Assembly: GCA_963707075.1 (NCBI GenBank)
Contig: CAVPOX010000004.1
Location: 310,001 to 374,000 of the forward strand
Length of the DNA stretch: 64,000 nucleotides
Direction: 5' to 3'
Source: CAXMQZ01 sp963707075
GTDB taxonomy: Bacteria > Acidobacteriota > Thermoanaerobaculia > Multivoradales > JAHEKO01
How positions within the stretch are numbered: position 1 is the stretch's first letter; every line of letters starts with the position of its first letter. Below the pieces are notes generated by a model. It saw only the letters and a program-made list of their open reading frames with translations. It was not told where the DNA came from and made no database searches. Positions 53,299 to 61,193 of the stretch are shown here, one piece after another. Position numbers and translations under genes: made by a program.

Positions 53299-54039
53299 TT
53301 GGCTACTGCGACCTTCCGCTTCTACGAGGAGTTGAACGACTTCCTTCCCTCCACCCGGCGAAGGGTCACTTTTGCGATCCCCTGTGCGGAGAACGCAACG
53401 GTCAAGCAGGCCATCGAGGCTCTTGGAGTACCCCACACCGAGATCGAGGTGATTCTGGTCAACGGGGAATCGGTGGACTTCTCGCACCGGGTCCAGGAGG
53501 CCGACCGGATCGCGGTCTACCCGATGTTCGAGTCGCTCGACGTTCGGCCCATCCTTCACCTGCGTCCGGAACCGCTTCGGGAAGTCCGGTTTCTTGCAGA
53601 TGCTCACTTGGGCCGCCTGGCGCGCGATCTTCGCATCCTGGGATTCGATTCGCGCTATGAGAGCGTTCTGGCTGACCGGAAGCTCGTGGAGATCTCGGTC
53701 GAGGAGCGTCGGGTGCTGCTGACTCGCGATCGCGAGCTACTCATGCATCGGGATCTCACGCATGGGATCTATGTCCGCGGGGATCGCCCCCGGGAACAGC
53801 TCGCCTATCTCGTGGAGCGTCTCGATCTTCGAGAGTCGTGCCGACCCTTCACACGCTGCTTGCGCTGCAACGGCGAGTTGCTGCCGGTAGAGCGCGAAGA
53901 GATCAGCGAAAAGGTCCCACCACCAGTCGCCCAGCGCCACGCCGATTTCCTCAGCTGTCCCGGTTGCGGCCGCATCTACTGGCGGGGAACGCACTGGAAT
54001 CGGATGAAACGATGGGTCCAGCACACTGTGTCGCGTTGA
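53299..54039 (+). CDS. Mut7-C RNase-domain protein with ubiquitin-like N-terminus
   Basis: 246 aa from a TTG; no strong Shine-Dalgarno. The N-terminal ~90 residues form a ubiquitin/ThiS-like fold (ATFRFYEELNDFL...ILVNGESVDFSHRVQEADRIAVYPMF). Next comes the Mut7-C RNase domain with FLADAHLGRLARDLRILGFD, the Asp-rich PIN-like core, LLTRDRELL and the late Glu/Arg positions. A C-terminal zinc ribbon has CLRC and CPGC. This arrangement is a known bacterial family, named after the C-terminal nuclease part of animal Mut-7. It probably cleaves RNA; the substrate is unknown. It faces the secreted unknown gene at 54055 with only 15 bp between stops. Confidence 0.9.
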   Translation: MATATFRFYEELNDFLPSTRRRVTFAIPCAENATVKQAIEALGVPHTEIEVILVNGESVDFSHRVQEADRIAVYPMFESLDVRPILHLRPEPLREVRFLADAHLGRLARDLRILGFDSRYESVLADRKLVEISVEERRVLLTRDRELLMHRDLTHGIYVRGDRPREQLAYLVERLDLRESCRPFTRCLRCNGELLPVEREEISEKVPPPVAQRHADFLSCPGCGRIYWRGTHWNRMKRWVQHTVSR

Positions 54040-54054
54040 CCGGGGTAGAGGAGC

Positions 54055-54666
54055 CTAGTCGCTCGGCTCCTTGTCCCGCGGTTGCACCACCATGATGTGG
54101 GAGGAGGCTGTGCCCGGTCGCATGATCCAGGGGCCCCCAGGAGCCTGGGGCCCGGTTGGCAAACCAGTGGACGCTTCGGTCGCGTAAGGAGTGTAGATCG
54201 ACCAGACCCAGTGGCCACCATTCACTTCACCGGTCTGCGGATCGAAGATGTCAGCGGGTCCGCCGAGATTGTAGAGGGCTGCCGGGCCCGAGGGCATCTC
54301 GAGCTTGCCTGCATCGGCTTCCTCGTGACGCCTCTCCAGGTTGTCCGCTCCATCGACCCCTGCGGCGCGCAACTCGCGGCCGCGCATCATGTAGGACTCG
54401 AGAGACTCGTGATAGCAGGCGGCGCGAAACTGATCGTCTCCTGGCATGTCGGTCAGGCAGATGATCTCGTTGGTGCCCTCACGCAAGACCATCACCTCAC
54501 CATTGGCCGAATAGCCCTTCACGGTGGCGTCGTCTCGACGATCCTCGGGCGCCGCCTGGATGGCGCCAGCAATCTGTTGTTCGACACCGACCTCTTGCGC
54601 CGCTTCAACGCTGACAGACGAGACGAAGAGAGCGACACATATAACGGGAACGAGATAGTCCTTCAT
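54055..54666 (-). CDS. Secreted protein of unknown function
   Basis: 203 aa; GAGGAG before the ATG. An N-terminal signal peptide (MKDYLVPVICVALFVSSVSVEA) is followed by a soluble domain with two Cys (ICLTDMPGDD and AACYHESLE) that could form a disulfide. The middle has GRELRAAGVDG, and the C-terminus GGHWVWSIYTPYATE and PWIMRPGTASSHIMV. I do not recognise the family, though the late blocks read like a conserved periplasmic domain. It is 39 nt downstream of the glycosyltransferase-like gene on the same strand. Confidence 0.7.
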   Translation of the reverse strand: MKDYLVPVICVALFVSSVSVEAAQEVGVEQQIAGAIQAAPEDRRDDATVKGYSANGEVMVLREGTNEIICLTDMPGDDQFRAACYHESLESYMMRGRELRAAGVDGADNLERRHEEADAGKLEMPSGPAALYNLGGPADIFDPQTGEVNGGHWVWSIYTPYATEASTGLPTGPQAPGGPWIMRPGTASSHIMVVQPRDKEPSD

Positions 54667-54705
54667 CGAGAGATCTCCTCAGAAATGGGTTGCCGGATTG
54701 CGCGC

Positions 54706-55821
54706 TCAGGGTAGCAGGAGAGGGCGAAAGACGTCGAATCCGGTGTAGTAGTCACCCATGGTCCAGCCGAAGGGGCCGACGAGGATCTGAGCCAGAGAGT
54801 AGACGTCGAGCAGAGGTGTCAGCGCAATCAGCCAGAAGCGCAACTTCTTTTCCTGCAGTGGCAGGAGGAAGGCCGGCAGCTGCAGGAAGTACCAGAACTG
54901 CCCGAGCATGCTTCCCTTGACCAGGACCACGAACGCAGTGGGAGCGAAGTAGGTGATGGGCGCTTCCGAGCTGCGGGCTCGGAGGAGGAGCAGCATCAAG
55001 AGTGCGTAGCTCACGACCTGGTTGATGACGACTAGCCAGGTCGGATTCCACAGGAAGATGGCGCGATCCAGAATGTTCCAGAAGTAGGGGTTGTAGCGGA
55101 GCGATTCGACGGTCTGCGAAAGGCCGGCCAGCACCGGATACTGAGTTGCGGCGAGTAGCGAGGGTGCGAATCCGACGACGAAAGCCACCAGAGACGAGAG
55201 CCTGGCATTCCTGCCATCACCCCAGATCTGTGTCAGAAGCCAGGGAAGCATGAGGATGGCCAGGAGCTTGACCTGTACGGCCAGGGCAAGCAGCACGAAG
55301 GCCAGAACCCGATAGCGCCGCAGAGCGACGATCGCCCCAATGAGTAACAGGGACTGCAGCGGCTCGAATTGTCCCTCGCGCGACACCCACCAGATGGAGG
55401 CCGGTGAGGCCCAGTAGATCGCACCCAGCCATCGCTGGCCGGTATAGCGGCCGATCAGCCAGGCATTACCAGCCTCGATGGCGGTGAGAACCAGCTTCGC
55501 GAAGAAGAGAGTGGGCGAGAGGGCGGCGACCGCGGCGAAGAAGAAGAGTGCCACCGGGGGATAGTTGTAGGGCAGCTCGGCCCAGGAGAGGTCAGACAAG
55601 CTGCTGTGCAGCTGAGTCAGCGGTGAGGCGGCCGCAGCAAGACCGTCGCGGAGCACGAACAGGCCGTAGAAAAGATGGCGAGGCAGATCGCCGGTGCTGA
55701 CCGGCAGTTGGATGCAGAAGCGCAGCCGAGTGATCGCAACCGCGACGACGAAGAGGAGCAGCCAGGTCGAAGCGCCGAATCGCTGGGCCCGGGGCGCTCT
55801 TGGCAACACTAGATCAGACAC
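54706..55821 (-). CDS. Polytopic membrane glycosyltransferase-like protein
   Basis: 371 aa from a GTG. About nine or ten hydrophobic helices; the first outer loop carries STGDLPRHLFYG with an Asp and Arg, and later come AELPYNYPPVALFFFAA and YWASPASIWWVSREGQFE, where an acidic residue follows a Trp-rich loop. This is the usual layout of GT-C-type (mannosyl/arabinosyl-like) transferases that use polyprenyl-phosphate sugars. Its exact family and sugar are not recognised. The start lies just 3 nt beyond the stop of the kinase remnant, so the two share a transcript. It is followed by the secreted unknown gene. Confidence 0.7.
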   Translation of the reverse strand: MSDLVLPRAPRAQRFGASTWLLLFVVAVAITRLRFCIQLPVSTGDLPRHLFYGLFVLRDGLAAAASPLTQLHSSLSDLSWAELPYNYPPVALFFFAAVAALSPTLFFAKLVLTAIEAGNAWLIGRYTGQRWLGAIYWASPASIWWVSREGQFEPLQSLLLIGAIVALRRYRVLAFVLLALAVQVKLLAILMLPWLLTQIWGDGRNARLSSLVAFVVGFAPSLLAATQYPVLAGLSQTVESLRYNPYFWNILDRAIFLWNPTWLVVINQVVSYALLMLLLLRARSSEAPITYFAPTAFVVLVKGSMLGQFWYFLQLPAFLLPLQEKKLRFWLIALTPLLDVYSLAQILVGPFGWTMGDYYTGFDVFRPLLLP

Positions 55822-55824
55822 GGT

Positions 55825-56049
55825 TCAGGGGTGGCGGGAAAAGGGCGCCTGACTCCGAACCGAAGCGGCGCCAGCGATCAGCGCTGTTTGTCGGGCAACG
55901 CGCTCGGGGTCATTGGTGCACTGCTCGGGGAGCACCTCGATGGCCACGTTACGACCGAGCTGGATTTCCTCGGCCTGGTAGACCTCACCCATGCCAGCAG
56001 CACCGATCATCTCGGGGATCTTGTATTGACCGAGCTGAGATTCGATCAT
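55825..56049 (-). pseudogene. Ser/Thr kinase N-terminal remnant
   Basis: 74 codons. Residues ~1-52 match the N-lobe of the PknB-type kinases in this window (QLGQYKIPEMIGAAGMGEVY, then VAIEVLPEQ), after which the sequence is unrelated and ends. The P-loop is IGAAGMG rather than LGxGGMG, and the essential Lys of VAxK is Glu (GAG, one base from AAG/AAA-type codons). It cannot be an active kinase. GAGGT and the ATG are still in place, and the stop lies 3 nt before the glycosyltransferase-like start, so the surviving frame may serve as a leader. It is most likely a decayed, truncated kinase gene. Confidence 0.75.
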
Positions 56050-56180
56050 CGTTACCTCATCGACGGGTTACGAAGGTGAGAACCAGGCGATGGTACTACA
56101 GGCATGCGTGAGAATGGATCGCGGAGGCGAGTAAACGGAGCGGCACTGTCCCAGTCTCCATAGAGTAGGAGTAGAAGGCG

Positions 56181-56651
56181 ATGAGAACTCGATTCTCTTT
56201 TCTGCTTTCAGCCTTGATGATGACTGGGGCCCTCGGTTGTGCTTCGACCCATCTCCAGCCCGGCACGGGGGACATTGCCTTTCGATTGATCTGGTCTGGT
56301 ACCGACGATCTGGACCTGCATGTCGAGGATCCCAAGGGACAACAGCTCTATTTTCTGCAGAGAGAGTGTGAGGGCGGTGGGATTCTGGATATCGACTGCA
56401 ACGCCTCACCGGAAGAAATCTGCAAGCGGCCGATCGAGAATGTGTATTGGCCCGAGGGTGAGGCTCCGGATGGCGTCTATCGCTATTCGGCAGTGCTGTT
56501 CAATTCCAGCGAGGCCCCGAAATCTGTCGAATTCAGGCTGCAGGTGCTTGTGGGAAAGACGGTGGTGCACGAGGAGAGCGGGCGCTTGACCCCGAATGGC
56601 AGAGAGTCGGAGACTTTCGAGTACTTCGCCCACAAGGAGCCACGGCGATAG
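56181..56651 (+). CDS. Lipoprotein with YfaP/DUF2135-like domain
   Basis: 156 aa; AGGAG precedes the ATG. The lipoprotein signal peptide has lipobox LGC with the Cys near residue 20. The mature part has RLIWSGTDDLDLHVEDPKG, a later PIENVYWPEGEAPDGVYRY and a closing VEFRLQVLVGK strand. That set (W..T.DLDLH, ENVYW, G.Y.Y) is the pattern of the YfaP/DUF2135 beta-sandwich. Three further Cys residues (REC, DIDCNA, EIC) could form a disulfide. It probably sits on the periplasmic side of a membrane. It stands alone, 69 bp upstream of the VWFA gene on the same strand. Confidence 0.78.
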   Translation: MRTRFSFLLSALMMTGALGCASTHLQPGTGDIAFRLIWSGTDDLDLHVEDPKGQQLYFLQRECEGGGILDIDCNASPEEICKRPIENVYWPEGEAPDGVYRYSAVLFNSSEAPKSVEFRLQVLVGKTVVHEESGRLTPNGRESETFEYFAHKEPRR

Positions 56652-56720
56652 CGACAGGAGAGGTGTATCGCGATTTCGGGCAGGTGTGTTTCCGATTCGC
56701 GTCGAGGTAGTCTTGTCCGC

Positions 56721-59700
56721 GTGATCCAGCAGAGCGTTCTCTGCAGCCAACTGATACGCGCTGCTCTGGCTTTGACGTTGGTTCCGTGGGTGTCGCCAGC
56801 CGAGGCCCAGGACTACTTCGATATCGTCGATGTGCCGGTGGTCGGCGTCGATGTCGTGGTGACCGATCGCCGAGGCCGTCCGGTCACCGACCTCGACCGC
56901 GAGGATTTTCGCTTGCTCGTCGACGGGCAAGAGCAAGCGATCACCTTCTTCTCGGCGCCGATCGTCGTGCCGACCACCGGCGGACATGATCGAGAGCCCG
57001 CGTACCTGGTTGTCCTCTTCGACAACAATGGTGTCGAAGGCCAGGAGCGCAATGCTGTCATCGAGGAGCTACGCCAGTTCTTCAAGCGGGATCTGGAATC
57101 CGATCTTCAGGTCATGGTGGCCACGACCGGTCTGTCGGGATTGCAGATCCACCAGGAGCTGACCGGCGATCCAGAGCTGGTCGACAGCGCCTTGACCACT
57201 GTGGCGAAAACTGCGACGAGGGATCGCCAGGTGGCCGACTACGAGTCACTGATGTTGGAGATTCAGCGCCTCTCCGGCGTCCGTGACCCGACGCTGCGAC
57301 AGTTGCGAACACGCGCCATGACTCTGGTCGGCCAGATCCAGGCCTTCTCCGACCAGGCGCGACAAGACGCCGAGATCACCGGCGGGCACCTTTGGCAGCT
57401 GATAGAAGCCTTGACCGGTCTACCGGGACGGAAGGCGATCCTGCTGATTGGCGGGGCGATGTCGATCAGCCCCGGAGAGGCTTTGTTCTCTGCGTTGCGA
57501 GAAGCCCTGACCAGCACGGCGGATGTAGGGGCGCACCAGGTCGCCGCCGATCTTCCGGCCGGAATTTCGACAGGGGCAGGGCAGGCGGTTCGGGCGCTGG
57601 CGCAAGCGGCCAGCGTTCACCAGGTGAGGCTCTTCTCGATCGTGCTAGGTGGCGCTTCGCGCCTGGCACCCACGGGGGGCTCTGCCGGCTCCATGACGAC
57701 TGGTGACAGCTCGGCGACCGATCGCAGCGACAGCTGGGCGCCGAGTAGCGGGTTTCAGAGTCGACAGGAAGTCGAGACGGCTCTCGCCGAGCTAGCCGAT
57801 GAAACGGGTGGCTATGTGCACAGTAGCGGCCGCAACCTCGGCACTGCGCTGGAGCGTCTCGATGGGGAATTGGCAGGCAGCTATTCGCTCGCCTTTGATC
57901 CTCCCGATGGTACCGAAGGGGCGACCCACAGGATCGACCTGGAGGTTGGGGGCAGAAAGCTCCGGGTTCGGCATCGACGGGCCTTTCAGGTCCGCAGCTG
58001 GGACCAGGAAGCAGCCATGCGGGTCCGCTCGGGTCTCCACCTGGGTGTGACGGAAAACCCACTGAGTATCGGCGTGGAGGTCCAACCGGCCACGGCTGTG
58101 GGGAAAGATACGGTCCGGATCCCCGTAACGGTCGAGTTTCCCTTGTCGAGTATTGCGTTGGAGCCGCTGGAGGATTCGCAACGGGGTCAGTTGAGTGTCT
58201 TTCTCGTCCCCGGGGGGAGGCGTTTCAGTGCCGAGCCGGTCCGCAAGTCGGTGCTACCGATCGTCCTGTCCAACGACGACCTGCAGGGTTCCGCGGGCCG
58301 GTGGGCGGAGTATCGACTCGATCTGGAAGCTCCCGTTGGGACGACTCGGGTCGCCGTAGGCGTTCGGGATGATCTCGGGACCCTGATGTCGGTAATGTGG
58401 GTCGACCTACCGACTGAGGAGGTAGCGCGAGCTGCGCCCGAGGGTCGACGCATGGCACCACGAAGTAGACAATCCGGGGCTCTGCTGGATCTGCCCACTG
58501 CCGCGCTGCTGCTGAGTCGGCAGAGCGGTGGTGCGATCGGATTGACTCTCGAAGCTGGCCTCGAGCCGGGATCCGAAGGACGATGGTCGTTGCCGGTGAA
58601 CGTCGAGATTGTTGAGAGTGGCGGGACCGCCTCCGGAAGTCTCGACCTCTTCGCGTTCGCCGTTACCGGAGAAGGTCGGGTGGTTGCCAAGTCTTCTCTG
58701 GTTGTGGACCGAGCGCTGAGATCTTCGGTCGAGGTTCCGCTCGAGCTGCCTGCAGGGATCTACACAGTCCGGGTTGCAGTTCGCGAGCGCTTGGGCTCGG
58801 CATTCGGAGTGACAGGTCTCGAGGTCGAAATTCCCGGAGCCGGAGTTGGCTTGGCGCACTGGTCTTCACGCGAGGAGGAGCCGGGCAGGATCGAACCGCC
58901 GACGTTGGAGCCGCAATCGCCCGATCTGGCTGTAAACTTCGACTCTTCGCGGCAGAGCATCAGAGACGGCTACAGACGGGCTCTGGAGGCTTTGATGGCG
59001 GAGGATGCGGCCGCCGCCCGACAGGCTGTGCGGACCATGGAGTCCGCTGCCATCGAGGCGGGTGATCGGGAAGCGCTGCTCGAGCTGGCGAAGGCTGAAT
59101 CGCGGGTGCTCATCGATCTCGCTGAGGGTGAGTGGAACCGCCTGCTGCCGATCGCGGTGATCTACGGCCAGCTGATCGCCGAGTATCGCAGTCTTCGGCA
59201 GGAGCCTCTGTCCGAGCACGCCATGCTGCTGAGCACCCAGCTGGCCGAACGCATGGCTCGCAAGACCCGGGGACCGAGAGAAAGAGCCGAGACCTCGGAC
59301 CTTCTGGTGAGTCTCTCGGGTTATCTGCTCTACCTCCAGAGGCTGGCCAAGACAGAAGATCTGCTCGGGCTGGCACTGAAGGAGAACCCCCGCAATCCAT
59401 GGGCCTTGATCGGCATGGTGGCGGTTCTCGAGCAGAGGGGTGATTACCTTGGAGCGGTCGAAACCGCGGAAAAGCTACTCGAGGTCGACCCGGACAACGC
59501 CGAAGGTCACCTGCGTCTGGGTGTGAATCTCGCACGCACGAAACGGCCGGAAGAAGGGATCGAGAGTTTTCGTGCCCTCATGGATCTCGAGTCGGCCGAT
59601 TGGATCCAGCAGGTGGCGGTGCAGGAGATGGCCCGGGCCCTGGTGTCGCAGGGCCGTACCGGGGAAGCGATCGAGGTTCTCGGACGTGCGGCCGAGCGGT

Positions 59701-59960
59701 GGCCCGAACAGCCTTCGATGAGGATTCAGCTCGCCTGGGTCCTGGATCTCTGCCGGGAACCGGACCAGGCCGAGGGGTGGATCGCTGGATTGGCCGTTGA
59801 TGCTGCCGATGCGACCGATTCGTCCCGGTACCGTTACCTGCAGTGGTACGAAGAGGGATTGGAGGAGCTACGGGCGAGTCTGATGGCGGTGGCGGCCGAA
59901 CGAGCCGAGGGCCTCAACCGCGGGATTGGGTCGGCAGGAGCGACCGAGGGGCTGCGATGA
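56721..59960 (+). CDS. VWFA-related protein with C-terminal TPR region, exported
   Basis: 1079 aa from a GTG. A signal peptide ends near PAEAQ. An early beta-domain (VVTDRRGRPVTDLDREDF, typical of VWFA-related acidobacterial proteins) precedes a VWA-like domain (~90-370). Its expected DxSxS metal site reads DNNGV, so the MIDAS is probably non-functional. A long beta-rich middle (~400-730) is followed by helical repeats with TPR-like units (ETAEKLLEVDPDNAEGHLRLG) to the end. It is presumably a periplasmic or surface scaffold. The next gene starts inside its stop (ATGA), so the two VWFA proteins are coupled and likely form a complex. Confidence 0.85.
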   Translation: MIQQSVLCSQLIRAALALTLVPWVSPAEAQDYFDIVDVPVVGVDVVVTDRRGRPVTDLDREDFRLLVDGQEQAITFFSAPIVVPTTGGHDREPAYLVVLFDNNGVEGQERNAVIEELRQFFKRDLESDLQVMVATTGLSGLQIHQELTGDPELVDSALTTVAKTATRDRQVADYESLMLEIQRLSGVRDPTLRQLRTRAMTLVGQIQAFSDQARQDAEITGGHLWQLIEALTGLPGRKAILLIGGAMSISPGEALFSALREALTSTADVGAHQVAADLPAGISTGAGQAVRALAQAASVHQVRLFSIVLGGASRLAPTGGSAGSMTTGDSSATDRSDSWAPSSGFQSRQEVETALAELADETGGYVHSSGRNLGTALERLDGELAGSYSLAFDPPDGTEGATHRIDLEVGGRKLRVRHRRAFQVRSWDQEAAMRVRSGLHLGVTENPLSIGVEVQPATAVGKDTVRIPVTVEFPLSSIALEPLEDSQRGQLSVFLVPGGRRFSAEPVRKSVLPIVLSNDDLQGSAGRWAEYRLDLEAPVGTTRVAVGVRDDLGTLMSVMWVDLPTEEVARAAPEGRRMAPRSRQSGALLDLPTAALLLSRQSGGAIGLTLEAGLEPGSEGRWSLPVNVEIVESGGTASGSLDLFAFAVTGEGRVVAKSSLVVDRALRSSVEVPLELPAGIYTVRVAVRERLGSAFGVTGLEVEIPGAGVGLAHWSSREEEPGRIEPPTLEPQSPDLAVNFDSSRQSIRDGYRRALEALMAEDAAAARQAVRTMESAAIEAGDREALLELAKAESRVLIDLAEGEWNRLLPIAVIYGQLIAEYRSLRQEPLSEHAMLLSTQLAERMARKTRGPRERAETSDLLVSLSGYLLYLQRLAKTEDLLGLALKENPRNPWALIGMVAVLEQRGDYLGAVETAEKLLEVDPDNAEGHLRLGVNLARTKRPEEGIESFRALMDLESADWIQQVAVQEMARALVSQGRTGEAIEVLGRAAERWPEQPSMRIQLAWVLDLCREPDQAEGWIAGLAVDAADATDSSRYRYLQWYEEGLEELRASLMAVAAERAEGLNRGIGSAGATEGLR

Positions 59961-61123
59961 GCTCCTCTTGGCCGAAATTCTTGGGCCTCGTATGGGCAGT
60001 CGTCGCTCTCTCAGCCCCGGCTCGGGGCTTCTCGGTCTACATCGACCGTCCGACCTTTCTCGATCCGGCTCTCGGCGAGGTCGAGGTGGTGGCTCGGGTC
60101 GAGGCGCGAGAGCCGGTTCGCAGTGTGGCGCTTGTGGTTGACGGTCGACCCCAGGCCATCCTCGGGGCTTCGCCATTCCGGTGGATTGTCGAGGTTGGTG
60201 AAGATAACCTCGAGCACACCTTCAAGGTCATCGCCCGCAGCGTCTCTGGCGAAGTTGCCGAGGCCGTGGTCGTGACGCCCCGATTGCAGATCGATGACCG
60301 GGTTGATCTCGAGCTTCAGCAGCTCTATGTCACTGTCACCAAGAGCGGTCGTTCCGTGGAAGATCTGGCGCGCACACGGTTCACGATCACCGATCAGGGG
60401 GAACCTCAGGAGATCGTGACTTTCGAGCGCGGCGACGTGCCTTTGACCGCTGTGGTGTTGCTCGATGTCAGTGCGAGTATGAGCGGCTTCGAGCTCGACC
60501 TGGCCCTGTCGAGCTCACGGGCCTTTGTTGAGGGACTCGAGACTCTCGATCAAGCGATGCTGTTGCTGTTTTCGGATCGCATCATTCGATCGACCGACTT
60601 CACCGGGTTTCGCGAAGTCCTGTCCACCGCCCTGTCAGATGTCACGGCGACGGGGGCGACAGCTCTCAACGATCATCTCTACGTGGGACTGAAGCAGCTC
60701 GAGCGGAGGCAGGGCAGACGAGTTGTGCTTCTGCTCTCCGATGGTGTGGACAGCGCCAGCGCTCTCAGCATGGCAGACGTGCTGCGGTACGCGGAGAGCA
60801 GTCCGGCTCTGGTCTACTGGCTTCGACTGCCCAGGCCCGGGGCCGATATCTCGTCTGCCTGGCTCGATGTCGAAGGCTACCGTGAGGAACTGTCCGGGTT
60901 GGAGGAACTGGTGAAGAGCAGCGGCGGCCGGGTCCTGGACCTGGCGGATGTGTCGGAAGCGGCATCGGCTTTCGGCGCGGTTCTGGAAGAGCTCCGAGGC
61001 CAGTACGTGCTGGGTTACTACCCCTCCAATCGAACCGACGACGGCGCCTGGCACACCGTCAAGGTGAAGGTGACCGGTTCCGGTTTCAAGGTGCGGACGC
61101 GCCAGGGTTACATCGACTTCTAG
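59957..61123 (+). CDS. VWFA-domain protein, exported
   Basis: 388 aa from the ATG at 59957, which overlaps the previous stop (ATGA) and begins a signal peptide (PKFLGLVWAVVALSAPARG). It has an N-terminal beta-sandwich, then a VWA domain with an intact metal site: LLDVSASMSG (DxSxS), a Thr in TATGATALND and a later Asp in LLSDGVDS. The C-terminal part closes with LEELRGQYVLGYYPSN and TRQGYIDF, as in VWFA-related proteins of Acidobacteria. Unlike its partner upstream, it should bind Mg2+ and a ligand through the metal site. Confidence 0.88.
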   Translation: MSSSWPKFLGLVWAVVALSAPARGFSVYIDRPTFLDPALGEVEVVARVEAREPVRSVALVVDGRPQAILGASPFRWIVEVGEDNLEHTFKVIARSVSGEVAEAVVVTPRLQIDDRVDLELQQLYVTVTKSGRSVEDLARTRFTITDQGEPQEIVTFERGDVPLTAVVLLDVSASMSGFELDLALSSSRAFVEGLETLDQAMLLLFSDRIIRSTDFTGFREVLSTALSDVTATGATALNDHLYVGLKQLERRQGRRVVLLLSDGVDSASALSMADVLRYAESSPALVYWLRLPRPGADISSAWLDVEGYREELSGLEELVKSSGGRVLDLADVSEAASAFGAVLEELRGQYVLGYYPSNRTDDGAWHTVKVKVTGSGFKVRTRQGYIDF

Positions 61124-61146
61124 TTCGTTTTCGAGCGACCGATAGA

Positions 61147-61168
61147 CCTCGGGCACAGAGGCCCGGGG
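61147..61168. terminator. GC hairpin between convergent VWFA and S9 peptidase genes
   Basis: CCTCGGGC and GCCCGGGG form an eight-base stem (one G-U pair) with a six-base loop, 24 bp after the VWFA stop. No clear U-tract on either strand. Confidence 0.4.
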
Positions 61169-61193
61169 CTATAGCCATCAGTGCCCCTCCCCT

